Assembly: GCF_008831285.2 (NCBI RefSeq)
Contig: NC_045149.1
Coordinates: forward strand, 3,897,500 to 3,961,499
Source of the DNA: Nymphaea colorata
Taxonomy: Eukaryota; Streptophyta; Magnoliopsida; Nymphaeales; Nymphaeaceae
Length of the DNA: 64,000 nucleotides
Direction of reading: 5' to 3'
Under the pieces are notes generated by a model, which was not told the origin of the DNA, ran no database searches, and worked only from the letters and a program-made list of their open reading frames with translations. This document shows, in pieces, positions 51,990 through 61,672 of the stretch. A program made the translations under genes and the position numbers. Each line of letters begins with the position of its first letter. Position 1 is the first letter of the stretch.

Positions 51990-53058
51990 TGTTAGGCACG
52001 TCACCGGTTGGGCTAGAAAGTCCGAACCACGTACGTCCTAGTTCCCAGATCTTCTTGAGGATCTTGTCTAAAAACCAAAAATCCTAAGTAAAATTAAAAC
52101 AAATGAATCTACCCGGCCGGACAAACCCCGGCGCAAAACCATTAGGACTTGGAATTACAGGTGCGGAATACCCTTTTCCCAATTCCTAGCTACGGTCTGA
52201 ACCTACTACAAAATTTCTACAGTGGGTTATAGGGCCGTACAAGCGCGAGCGATACAAGAAGACTCTCACAGCTCACTCAGACAAACCATACAAACCACGA
52301 CTAACGAGCAAACCACGCCCAACAGAAAGCAAATGGGACGGTCGGCTCCTTGTGACCGTGTCTCGAGCAATAGGCCCTCGAGGTGCCACAGAGGGGAGCA
52401 AGGCCGAAGCCTGGGCTAAAGCAGTAAAGAATTAAACTACGATGCAACCTAGAACAAAAGCAAATAGCACCCTCCCACGACTACAAGGGGGATGAGAAGA
52501 CTTACCGGCCAAGGAGCTACCTTGGCTACGCGGACAGGCCACGGGGTGAAAACCGATTCCCAGGCAATTTAGCTCACGGGCCGGCGTGAAGCGCGCGGCC
52601 TGAGACAGTCGCCTGCTGTCCAGGATGACTGGTGAGACGCACGGGCTGGAGCGGACTGCTGTTGCCGATGCAGGTCGGAGGAGAGCGCACGACCGGCTGT
52701 CGCCTACTGCTGGTCGCCGAGCGGATGGGCGACCGTTTGTCGCCTGCGTGCTGCGGGCGCGGCCGAGGGGGGCGAGAGCCGATACGGCAATGCCTACCTG
52801 CCTGGCTGTGGGATTGGCTCGGCCAAGGCTGTCGACGGATGAGGGCCGTCGGCTGGGAGCTGGCCGAGGTGCTGGCCAGGAACGCTTAACGCAAGGCTAG
52901 CGCCGGCTGTGCCTGGTCCCTAACTAAGGTCAGCTGGCTTGGTGCGGCGGGGCTCTAAGGGACGGCTGGTCAAGGTAAGATGGGTTAAGTGCATGGGTAA
53001 GCCGAGGAGGAATGTAGCTTAGGTAGGGGAGATAGGTGACCTAACTACGAGTGAGGCT
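51990..53058 (-). mobile_element. Element C: 5' LTR, truncated
   Basis: It matches 29787-30061 and 43139-43933. Identity stops abruptly after GTGAGGCT at 53058, where the other copy continues with AAGAGGAAT. About 2.7 kb, including U3 and the promoter, are missing. A candidate U5 intron lies at 52068-52505, with donor GTAAGT and acceptor TTGGTTTTTAG on the minus strand. Because the promoter is gone, C is probably silent. Confidence 0.9.
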
Positions 53059-54060
53059 TCAAAATATTTATGTATACATGCAGATACGATATATTTATTT
53101 TAAATTATGAACTGTGACCGTTTCACCTAGCAGCTCAGTCTCTATGTGAGTAGATTGCTTCATACTATGCATGCCTAAGAGTGAAGTCACTTGGAGCTGC
53201 ATTAGTGAATTATTGTGTAAGCATGCTGTACAGACCATAAGGTTGTCTATGTTCTTAAACAAGAAAAGGAATTGTGTGCATGATACTTGGTTAATGGTTC
53301 CATATACCAATAGATTCTAAAAACGAATAACAAATAGGAAATTCAGAAACCGCTTTCTATTACTAACAGAGTAAGATGAAACCAAGAAAAATAAACAAAC
53401 AACCATCATTCTTTGTTTGGATGGGCCCATGAGATGCAACTTGGTACAGAATGATTAACATTTGGTATGGTTCCATATTGCTGGAAGTAGGCTGGTATGG
53501 TTCCATCATTCTCCTCTCTCTCTCTCTCTCTTACCGTGCCTTCTTGATTTTTAGAAGAGCACACCAACAAAATGATAAAAATATCAAGGAACTTACATTT
53601 GAAGGACCACCATTTTTCTGTAGTTATTGAAAAGATAGGTTTCTTGGGTTTCTTGATAGAGGATAGTGTTTTAGGACAACTGCCCAATAGGGGCCCTTTC
53701 TGCCATCATATTCCAATCAAGGATAGGATCTCAGTTAAAGTAAAATGAAAGACAGTAATTCCATTCCCTTGAATTACATAAGTAAACTTGAGTACCAACT
53801 GTATGTTTCTCTTTTGCTCTCAATGACAATACAAAGAAGAAAAGACTTGACAACACTTACAAATAAAAATCTTTTCTAATATGCAGAGCTTCAATATGAG
53901 TTGTTCATTCTCAAGAGCATGGGAAAACTGTAGGCCGAGAAATTTAGAAAACTGAGAAACAGTATTCCTGCCAAATTTGAAGTTGTTGTATGAAGCCTTG
54001 AGCCAGAACGGTATTCGCAATGGCTAGATTGGGATTTGCTTAGATTTGTATCAATGTTCC
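53059..54060. other. Unassigned AT-rich spacer
   Basis: I see no gene, LTR or recognisable transposon here. It contains a (CT)9 microsatellite at 53514-53531 and two copies of GGTATGGTTCCAT (53464 and 53494). Short minus-strand frames (53095-53310, 53406-53687) lack any recognisable motif. It may be ordinary intergenic or intron-like DNA. Confidence 0.5.
53514..53531 (+). repeat. (CT)9 microsatellite
   Basis: Nine CT dinucleotides in a row. Confidence 0.95.
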
Positions 54061-54069
54061 CTTAAGTTT

Positions 54070-54660
54070 CAGGCCGCGCTTGAATGTGGAAATAGAATTT
54101 GAAGAGTCATGGTGCAAGAGGTGGAATATGAATCAAATATCAAATATTGGGTTCATTGTAGGGACTCAACTCATATGTCAGAAGACTTCAAAGTGACAAA
54201 ATATCCCAAGGAAATTGCCCCTAGATCAACGAATAAAAAGAGGGTTGGTCTGGAGAAAGAATGTTGCGAAGGAATAGAAAGAAATCATCAATGCAAGGAG
54301 AGCAAGTTCATAAAGAGAAAATAAAGGGGGTAATACCTCTCGGGTGAGATTTGCTAATACGATGGAAAATCGAGGTGGTAATCGATTTAATGCCTTGAAC
54401 ATGGAGCCCCAGGAGGGGGAAGAGAACTTGGGGAATAAGAGAGATCCCTATCCTAGATGGCAAACCATACCCAGGATCGATAATCTATCTAGAAAAAATT
54501 CAAGCAAGGGGAAATCACTCCTGGAAGAAGGGGAGCAAGTAGACTTGGAAGTGATTATGGAATCGGCAGTTCTAAAAACAATGAAGGCCTCTATGGAGCG
54601 TGTGAGCCCTATGTCAGGTACCCTGATCCTTTCTTTGAAGCAAAAGTCTGATTCTATGGT
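54070..54660 (+). pseudogene. L1-type LINE ORF1-like zinc-knuckle relic
   Basis: A frame around 54078-54115 reads VEIEFEESWC, then after a one-base shift QEVEYE, the typical lead-in to the zinc knuckle of plant L1 ORF1 proteins. The knuckle reads WVHCRDSTHMSEDF, i.e. C-x2-C-x4-H-x4-C with the first Cys as Trp and the last as Phe. A Lys-rich basic region follows. The 54344-54730 frame (RFANTMENRGGNRFNAL) may be its continuation. No endonuclease or RT follows because element H begins at 54696. It could also be a domesticated ORF1-like gene fragment. Confidence 0.4.
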
Positions 54661-54882
54661 TAATTGCAATATATTGGTATATGGTAATTGTTTGGTGTTA
54701 ACACCCCAAAATTTTCCACATCAAAATTGAAGCAATGTGAAAATTTCTCAAAAGAACTGTGAAATTTTGCAATTTCAAAGCCAACTTCAAACCTAAACGT
54801 AATTTTGATTTGAATCATGAATTTAACTTGTGACACAAATCCCAATGCAGGATTACGAGTTCAAACTATGTCCAAATTAGGA

Positions 54883-54942
54883 TTTGAAATCCAAATCCAA
54901 TTGCAAATGTCATTTGAAATCCAAATCCAATTGCAAAATTCA
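54883..54942 (+). repeat. 30-bp direct repeat, 2 copies
   Basis: Both units begin TTTGAAATCCAAATCCAATT and differ only near the end. Confidence 0.85.
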
Positions 54943-55279
54943 AATTTTGACTTAGATTCAAGAATTAGATCTAATTCTGTCTAGAATGCTATGTGGGACC
55001 CACGTGTAGGCCCCACCTAGCCCGTGTGGTCAAGAGCCCCCCAGGGTCACATTACCCATTTAAAAAAAAATGTTCTCCCAATTAAATGAAAAAATCATTT
55101 TCAAGGAGAAATGAATGATATCATAACTAAAAACCTAGGAAAAGAAAAACATTTATGCATCTCTCTCTTCTTTAACTAGGTCCTCTTTAAAGAGTTTTCA
55201 ATCTTCGAAAAGCAATAACTAGGCTGATCAAACCCTCTTAATTCAAGTAGGTTCAACCCTAGTGCACCCAAATCTTAGC

Positions 55280-55920
55280 TAGACTCAGTCAACATGAGCT
55301 TAACTTGGCCAAAAAGTAGGTCTGTCTCACGATCCAATTAATGGACGAAAATAGACTTTGACCGAACCAAACCCACTTTGACTAAACTCAGTCAAAGTAC
55401 AATTTAGCTCAACTAAGAGCTTTCTTGGTTCAAATTTATCAAATTACCTCAAACAAAGTCAAACTACTCACAAATGAGCTTTGACTTTCGTCAATTGGTC
55501 GAAATTGACCAATCTGGATAATTTTACCCTTCTATGGTCAAATTGAACTTACAGAGCGCAAATTGGTTTATGAAAGGCAAATAAACATTTAGATTTGTCA
55601 AATGCATAAACCAGGTACCAAATTAAAATTCAATTTTTCAAACAAAAGTTTGATTCAATTGAAATCCGTCTTCAATCAAACTATAGACAAAAATACCTTT
55701 TTTGAGCCAAATTTGACAGAATTTTGAAATTTTATTCAAATTTAAATTGGATTATCATAATTCAATGTCATTTGGAGCTTAAAAACTACGTTTTAACCTA
55801 GCAAGCTCGATTTCAAATAAAAAAAATAATAGCACAAAATAAAGCAAAACCCTACGCAAGGGCATTTTCATCAAAAATTTTAGTCAAAGTTAGTAATCTA
55901 GGTCTGAACCAAAGTTGACC
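55280..55920. promoter_or_regulatory. W-box (TTGAC) cluster in U3 of element H
   Basis: About ten TTGAC or GTCAA cores occur on both strands in about 640 bp, including TTGACC, TTGACT and paired copies such as TTTGACTAAACTCAGTCAAA. TTGAC(C/T) is the WRKY-factor core. The cluster lies upstream of the TATA-like motif. Stress-responsive transcription is inferred; AT-rich DNA gives some hits by chance. Confidence 0.35.
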
Positions 55921-56420
55921 ACACCTAGCCCAGCCCACCTAGCTCGTGCAAATGGGTTAAGAATGATTAAATAGAGCCATTAAAACTCATTTAATCCATT
56001 TTTCATCTCCCTAAGCCTTGATTAATCTTCCAAGACAAATTAAAGGAGGTGGTCGAACCCACTCCTCTAAAGGGGGAGGATGAAATTTTGAGGTATTCCA
56101 TCAAGTGCTGCAGCCAAGGAACTAGGAGGGAGAAGCCAAGGAAGAGAGGAGAGATTCATCCAAGTACTCTTCCCTCTTTTCTCTTACTTTCTTCTTCATT
56201 TTCTTTTATTCTCTCCATTGATTTTGCTAAGTTAGGGTGCTTAAGTGACCCCTTAGGATTTTCATAGTGAGAAGCCTTCTTTCATACTACATATTCCAGC
56301 AAGCAAGCTATTCTACTTCTAGCTTTGCTAAGCTCGAATTCAAGCTTGGATTCTTGCTTAGGATTGCTCGATTTAGAAAACAAGTGAAGACGAAGATCAA
56401 GTATCAAGACCGACCGCAAG

Positions 56421-56426
56421 GTAGGT
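56421..56426 (+). other. Candidate splice donor in element H LTR
   Basis: CGCAAG|GTAGGT fits a plant 5' splice site. It lies downstream of the TATA-like motif, before acceptor-like sites at 59226, 60594 and 63333. Confidence 0.35.
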
Positions 56427-58463
56427 GATTTTAACCATTTCTTATCTATTTTGGCTTCTCATTAGTTCATTTTAATTTCAGCAATTCGTGGGAGGGTTTA
56501 TTTTCATTTGTTCCATGGCTGGGAATGATGTCCAGCTAAGGAAAATATACGATTAAATATGTTAATGCATCATGCATGCATACGTCGGTTTTTCTTAAAG
56601 AAGAACCCATGTATCAAATTTTGAAAAAGGCCCCAAGGCCACGTCCCTTTCAAAATCACCAGCTTAAAACCATTTTGAACTCCCCACCATGGGAGAATAT
56701 CACGGTGAGCGAGTGATCTTGCTGCAATATATATATGACGAAAAAGCCTATTAAGGATGGTTGCATTCTCATGAATGTAATCCACATTTGCATGACGAAA
56801 TTAAGGATGAACTAGCTTGAGCATTCATTTATCCCTTTCTATTTAAAGTTATTTTGTTTCATGCTTTATTTAATTAATCAAGGGTAGTAAGGGAGATTTG
56901 GAACAAGTTTTCAATCTTCCAACGTAAAAGAACCCAGCCATGAATCTTCATGATTTGTGAGTCTTGTGGTCCCTTCATGAAATTTCATTTATGTATATGT
57001 ATACATTGTTATATATATAAATATGCGTGTTCAATCTCTTGTTAAAAATTGCTTTCCTCTCTTAAAATCAGATTGGAACACGTTTCCAAACAAGTTTTAA
57101 GAAGATGGTTCATTTTGATTTTTATACTACCAAGTTATGAAATCATTTTTATTTCATTTTAAAATTTGCTTAATTTCAGCAATCCATACGTAAGATATAT
57201 GTATGTTGTTGAAATCAGACCATGTTTTATAGGAATTGGTTTAAGAATGTCAAATTTTACATATTTGAAATGTCAACTATCCTAGAACCATCCAAAGAAC
57301 TTGACGATTTCTAGAATACGAAATCTGAAATTTGATCAAGGACTTCTCATTTCTATCTAAGAAACAAACTCTTTATTGGAATCAATGTCCACAATTTTCA
57401 GCTATCTAAATCAACATAAGGTTTGATTTTTTTTAGCTACTTTGAGACAAAAGTGGATGTCATCAATATTTCTCATCTATTTCAAAGATTGATTTTGGCA
57501 TCATTTGTGTATTTTTCATCATTTTGATAATTTTATGTTAAGTCTCAAGCTTATGGACTACATCTCTAATTCATGTGTTTAATCATATAGTGAGCACATT
57601 TAGGGAAAGTCCTACATTTTAATTAAAATCAATTTTTATGTGTAAATTGTATGATATGCAATTACAATGTTTCATATGAATGAATCTTGAGAGATTATGA
57701 GAGAGAGAAGAATGAATTTCCATATAGTTTCCCTTCTCATTTCATGCACCACATGCACATTCTCAAGAAGTTAAGTGATTCAAATTTGAGTTGCAAAAAG
57801 TGACCAAGTCATATTGCAACAAAAATTAGTAAACTTCTCTTAACTTCAAAAAAAAAACACAAGCAATGCATTCATGATCTTGGCCAAAGTATATTTGAAA
57901 AACAACACGTTTTCTAACAACTTGGAACCTATGTTTCATCAAAAGAATGAACTCTACCTAACCAAATCACACGATTTAGCAAAAGAAGAATTGAAAAATC
58001 AAGTTTCTTTGCTAAGGAAACTTAGCTATTTTTCAAAAGTTAATCATAATTTCAACTCATGAACCATCTAGAGTTCACAATAAAGAACTCAATTTCACTC
58101 TTCAAAATTCTCAAGAATTGTGTATTTCAAATCGAATGGCACAAAAACAAAGGTTTTTGAACCAACTTGAAAATCTTCTAATCTTCAAAACGAGTTCAAA
58201 TCACTCATTCAAAATAAATTTTGGTTCTTGAATCCAAAACCTCAATGCATAAGCATATAGGATTTGCATCAAAAACTCGTATATGATCCAAATGATCCTT
58301 AATTCTTGGTCTAATTACCCCTGTTAAAGGCGACAGGAACGGTTGGACCTCGTACCGATGGGCGGATCCCTTTTCATTAAAATATTTTTAAAACATCAAT
58401 TTTAAAAGAATTTTGTTGATTCGCATATGACACCCTTTGAGAAAGGGGTGGGGTGCGAACAGA

Positions 58464-58481
58464 TGGCACACCCAGTGGGAC
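58464..58481 (+). promoter_or_regulatory. Element H primer-binding site
   Basis: TGGCACACCCAGTGGGAC follows the LTR end after two bases. TGGCAC...GTGGGAC is a common PBS form of plant Tat/Ogre-type elements, probably tRNA-Arg (from memory). Confidence 0.7.
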
Positions 58482-59226
58482 TCGTCATTTATTGTCTAAG
58501 GACCTATTTGGATCATATACAAGTTATTTTACAATACCAGATATCAATTGCACAAAATCTTTCATAAACATGCATACTAATATACATTGAGGAGATTTCA
58601 TGAACCGCTTCAATTTCAATTTATCCTACCCCACCTCAATTTAGGGATTTTATGCAGCCCATGTATTCTCTCAAATTTTCAAATCTATCTCTTAGGAATG
58701 TATGCAATAGAGCCATCTATTTCGCATCTTCTCATGAAATTTGAAAAATAAATCCTTACCTATATCATGTCCCGGTCATCACGTTGTCGGGCTATCTCTA
58801 GAACATTAGTCCAAGATGTAGCCTTACAACTGGACCACCCAATTGGACTGAGAAGTCCCCCCATTAGTACTGAAACGAACAATAGTCCTGGTATATCGAT
58901 GGGTGAACAAGGAGAATTGGAGAGCCCAAATCTAGAAAACCCTTAGAGGAGTTTATGCTAGTACCATAAATTTGGTATATAGGCATACCTTAAATTATTG
59001 GATAAATAAAAAACGATTCACCCATTTATTTTCCATAGGTTCCAATACCAATTTTCAAAACAATGCATATAGACAAGAGTCCTAGGAAATGCATTATCAA
59101 TTTTTCGTTAATTACTTGTTTGGATGCATATGATGTTTGCCTCTAAGTCCAAACCGAATGTCAAAACTCTTCTCGAGTCTCTATTGGGTCAATTCATGTC
59201 AAAGTCTAACACCTTCTCTTGTCTAG
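58482..59226 (+). other. Element H leader
   Basis: This non-coding stretch lies between PBS and the first ORF. It ends in CTAAC (59206-59210), pyrimidine-rich DNA and CTAG (59226) directly before the ATG, like a splice acceptor. Nothing else is recognised. Confidence 0.55.
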
Positions 59227-59826
59227 ATGGACTCAGAAAGCATTTTCCCATATGACCACATCCTATTCGGGTCGTGTCAAGGTCGATCCGAACTTCGCAT
59301 CATCTCAAGTGGTGTCTACCTACCTCAGTGGTATCTTTCATGGTACCCAACTTTTTGGTGTATGTTTCTGGACCACTTAAAAGATTGCGGTTTCGAAGAA
59401 GTAATTAGTCTTGCCATGCAACCTATGCATGGAAATCTAATCCATGCAGTTGCCGAAAGATGGAACCCAAGGACCAACACATTCTGGTTTCCATGGGGTG
59501 AAATGACAATCACTCTTGATGAGTTCTCCAGCGTTACGGGTTTGCCAGGACCAAAAGGTGACCCAAGAGGTCCAATTGAAGACCAGTTCCTTGTAAACCA
59601 AGGTCAAGTTAAAACTCTAGAAGTGATTTGTAAACTCACAGGGAAATGGAGTTGGCCTTTTCTAGAGAAAGGTGGACATCAATATCTTCAACTACAAGAA
59701 CTTGGTGAAACATATTCCCAATTTGTCAACCCTGCGTCACTATCTAAAAGTGTTGTAGACAAGTATAAAAACTCCATGGTGACTTGTACCGCAGGTCTTA
59801 TCTTCTTCAACAATGAAAACACATAA
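59227..59826 (+). CDS. Plant mobile domain (PMD) ORF of element H, N-terminal part
   Basis: This is a 199-codon ATG frame. Residues about 60-105 carry the diagnostic PMD run: LIHAVAERWNP, TFWFPWGEM, then TITLDEFSSVTGLPG. This domain is known from the host proteins MAIN and MAIL1 and from plant transposons. The ORF stands between PBS and gag, where Ogre/Tat elements often carry an extra ORF1. Its stop TAA overlaps the ATG of the next frame (TAATG). The next frame reads on with PMD-like sequence, so this is one protein split by a frame change. Function is unknown. No signal peptide or membrane segment is visible. Confidence 0.75.
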   Translation: MDSESIFPYDHILFGSCQGRSELRIISSGVYLPQWYLSWYPTFWCMFLDHLKDCGFEEVISLAMQPMHGNLIHAVAERWNPRTNTFWFPWGEMTITLDEFSSVTGLPGPKGDPRGPIEDQFLVNQGQVKTLEVICKLTGKWSWPFLEKGGHQYLQLQELGETYSQFVNPASLSKSVVDKYKNSMVTCTAGLIFFNNENT

Positions 59827-60269
59827 TGGATTTCCGCATAGCCCGCCTCTTCAGAAAATGGGGGCATGTCAAAGTCCGTCACATATCCGTAGCAATGGTA
59901 GCCTTGGCATTTCCTTACAGAGGGCTGACCAAATTTTCAATTGGAGATGCAGACTCAATAGAAGGATGTGTCTTCGCACTACAAGCATACTTCTACGAAT
60001 ATGTAGGGCCACAATCATGTCATTTTCATAATACCAACAGCCAGTTATCTAGTATGGAGCACTGCCGTAGGAAAATGGAGGAAGTGGATGACTCCATCAT
60101 CATTTGGGACTTCTTTAATCGAGAAGTCATCAAGTCAAGATACACCTACAACCCAGTCAGTGGAAGTCTTCTATTGGGACCATTCTTCATAGTTGAATAC
60201 CATCCAGAGCGTTGCCTCAGACAGTTATCACTGCGTCAAAGGAAAACATATCCAATTGAGTCAGAATGA
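59826..60269 (+). CDS. PMD ORF of element H, C-terminal part in shifted frame
   Basis: This is a 147-codon frame beginning at the overlapping ATG 59826. It starts with RLFRKWGHVKVRHISVAMVA, which reads as the continuation of the PMD fold (the segment with helices and a conserved aromatic pattern). It ends with TGA at 60267-60269; the same frame stays mostly open to about 60420. Either a one-base indel broke ORF1, or TAATG permits reinitiation. The first is simpler given other breaks in this copy. Confidence 0.6.
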   Translation: MDFRIARLFRKWGHVKVRHISVAMVALAFPYRGLTKFSIGDADSIEGCVFALQAYFYEYVGPQSCHFHNTNSQLSSMEHCRRKMEEVDDSIIIWDFFNREVIKSRYTYNPVSGSLLLGPFFIVEYHPERCLRQLSLRQRKTYPIESE

Positions 60270-60594
60270 GCCATCGTAGAGTGTGAACTAGATACCGAAG
60301 AGTGGTCCGGAATATACACCTATGCCTAACAACGTTTGGAATCATTTGCTCACTTGTATCGTGTCCTTGGTCCAGAAATGGGTTCTGAATATGTAAATGG
60401 TGGGATGAAGTCCGCCCATCCTTCCTTCTGTCCTAGATTGTCATGTCTAGTTCATTGTTGTTAAGCCAAAATTTGTCAAGTTGTGTTGAACTTTGTCAAG
60501 TTTTGTCATTTTCATCTTTCTTTCAATATGCAATCAAAATTTGTCATCTCTCGTCAATTCAAATCCTAACATTTTCAATTTTTCTTCTTGCAAG
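60270..60594 (+). other. Intron-like spacer between PMD ORF and gag
   Basis: A T-rich spacer with repeated TTTGTCA words. It ends with CTAAC (60566-60570), a pyrimidine tract (TTTTTCTTCTTGC) and AAG (60594). It resembles the 3' part of a plant intron and the spacer at 63165-63333. Confidence 0.45.
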
Positions 60595-60648
60595 GTGAAC
60601 ATCCGCTTTCTGATCGAAACCAGAAGCCAACAAAGGAGAAGGATTGAA

Positions 60649-61640
60649 ATGAAGCTAGAGCAAACTTTTATGGGAGACAAGGGAGAAGAATCCTCCTCAG
60701 AAACACCTCCCAAGCTATAAATGAATGATCCAGAATTTGAAGAATACAGAAGATTTCGAAGATACATGATTATGTTCAAGGAAGAACAAACCCAGGCAGA
60801 AATGGCCAAGAAGAAAGGGAAGAAGACAAAGCAGTATTCATCAAGTAGTTCTGATTCTTCTAAAGATACCACAACAGAATTCAATAGTGAGGAAGAACCA
60901 AAAACTCTCAAGAAAAAGAAGAAGGGAGAATCCTGGAAAACAAAATTTCAGGAAGTTGAAAAGAAGTTGAACGCAGTTCAACTCAAAGGCAAGAATAAAA
61001 GGAATTTTACGTGCGAAGATTTCTACGAAAGCTTCGAAAACAACAAACATATAAAAACTTGCCTAAGAAATTTATCAAATTTGATGGCCATGGAGACCCA
61101 AAGACATATTTAGCCATGTTCTTTGCTGAATGCTACAAATTTCGCCATAATCATAGGGCCCTCTTTCTATGTTTCCCAAGAAGCCTGGAAGGAATTGCCG
61201 CACAATGGTATCTGGAACACATCAACCCAGTCGAATTGAAGAATTTTGACAAGTTAATCAACCTTTTCATTGAAAGGTTCATTCAAAACGTCGAAACTGC
61301 ACCAACGATCACCACATTATGCTATCTGAAGCAGAGGCCAGGTGAAAAGGTGAGAGATTTTATTCAAAGATGGAGGTCTTCTCGCAACAAGATGAGGGAC
61401 CCAATCTCTCAATCCCATGCATTGGGACTCATCGTAAACAATTTGACACAACCATTAAGGAGCCTCATTTCCAATGCTCCAATCAAGTCTTTCATCGATC
61501 TCACCGAGAGGGTAGAATGCATTGAAGCATGAATTGAAAATGGAGCATTTGATGTTGTCATCCCGGTAAAGGTTAGGGAAGATACAAAGAAGAATAGCTG
61601 GAGTCAAAATGCTCCAGCCAACGCCGCCACCTTCAAGAAA
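60649..61640 (+). pseudogene. Element H Gag, broken
   Basis: The ATG at 60649 follows the acceptor-like site by 54 nt. A TAA at 60718-60720 is followed at once by ATG 60721 in the same frame (MNDPEFEEY). The N-terminal part is charged, with a Ser-rich then Lys-rich stretch and a coiled-coil-like end. A frameshift near 61060 leads into the Gag core at 61060-61532 (FDGHGDPKTYLAMF, QWYLEHI, LKQRPGEKVRDFIQRW), typical of Tat/Ogre Gag. A stop follows at 61530-61532 (EA*IENGAF). It should form the particle; this copy cannot make a full protein. Confidence 0.75.
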
Positions 61641-61672
61641 GAGAAGTCAGAATATCCAAAAATAAAGGGCTA

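Larger units (their letters stand above)
29787..53058 (-). mobile_element. Element C: chromovirus with nested B insertion
   Basis: Its 3' LTR is 29787-30061 plus 43139-46630 (3767 bp without B). The internal domain is 46631-51989. The 5' LTR remnant is 51990-53058. LTR ends are TGTTAGGCACG and CCGTAACA on the plus strand. The left flank GGCAC (29782-29786) is one TSD copy; the other is lost with the truncated end. The shared 1.07 kb of the LTRs differ at about 30 sites by eye (near 3%), so C is older than B. C sits inside the 3' LTR of D. Confidence 0.9.
54696..58461 (+). mobile_element. Element H: 5' LTR (Ogre/Tat type)
   Basis: It runs from TGTTAACACC (54696) to GCGAACA (58461), next to the PBS; 3766 bp and AT-rich. 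The flank TTTGG (54691-54695) would be one TSD copy. The 3' LTR lies outside the window, so the 5' border rests on the TG start and the change of sequence. It contains a 30-bp direct repeat (54883-54942), a cluster of TTGAC W-box cores (55280-55920), TATA-like TTAAATAG near 55964, and a donor-like CAAG|GTAGGT at 56421. No ORF here is convincing. Confidence 0.75.

Noticed and set aside
57874-58062. 62-codon frame in the AT-rich LTR of H
   Set aside because: Lys/Asn/Leu-rich composition is as expected from AT-rich DNA; it has no motif and lies inside the LTR.
59227-60269. PMD ORF considered as a host gene
   Set aside because: It lies between PBS and gag of H in the same orientation, with element-type spacers on both sides and broken frames.
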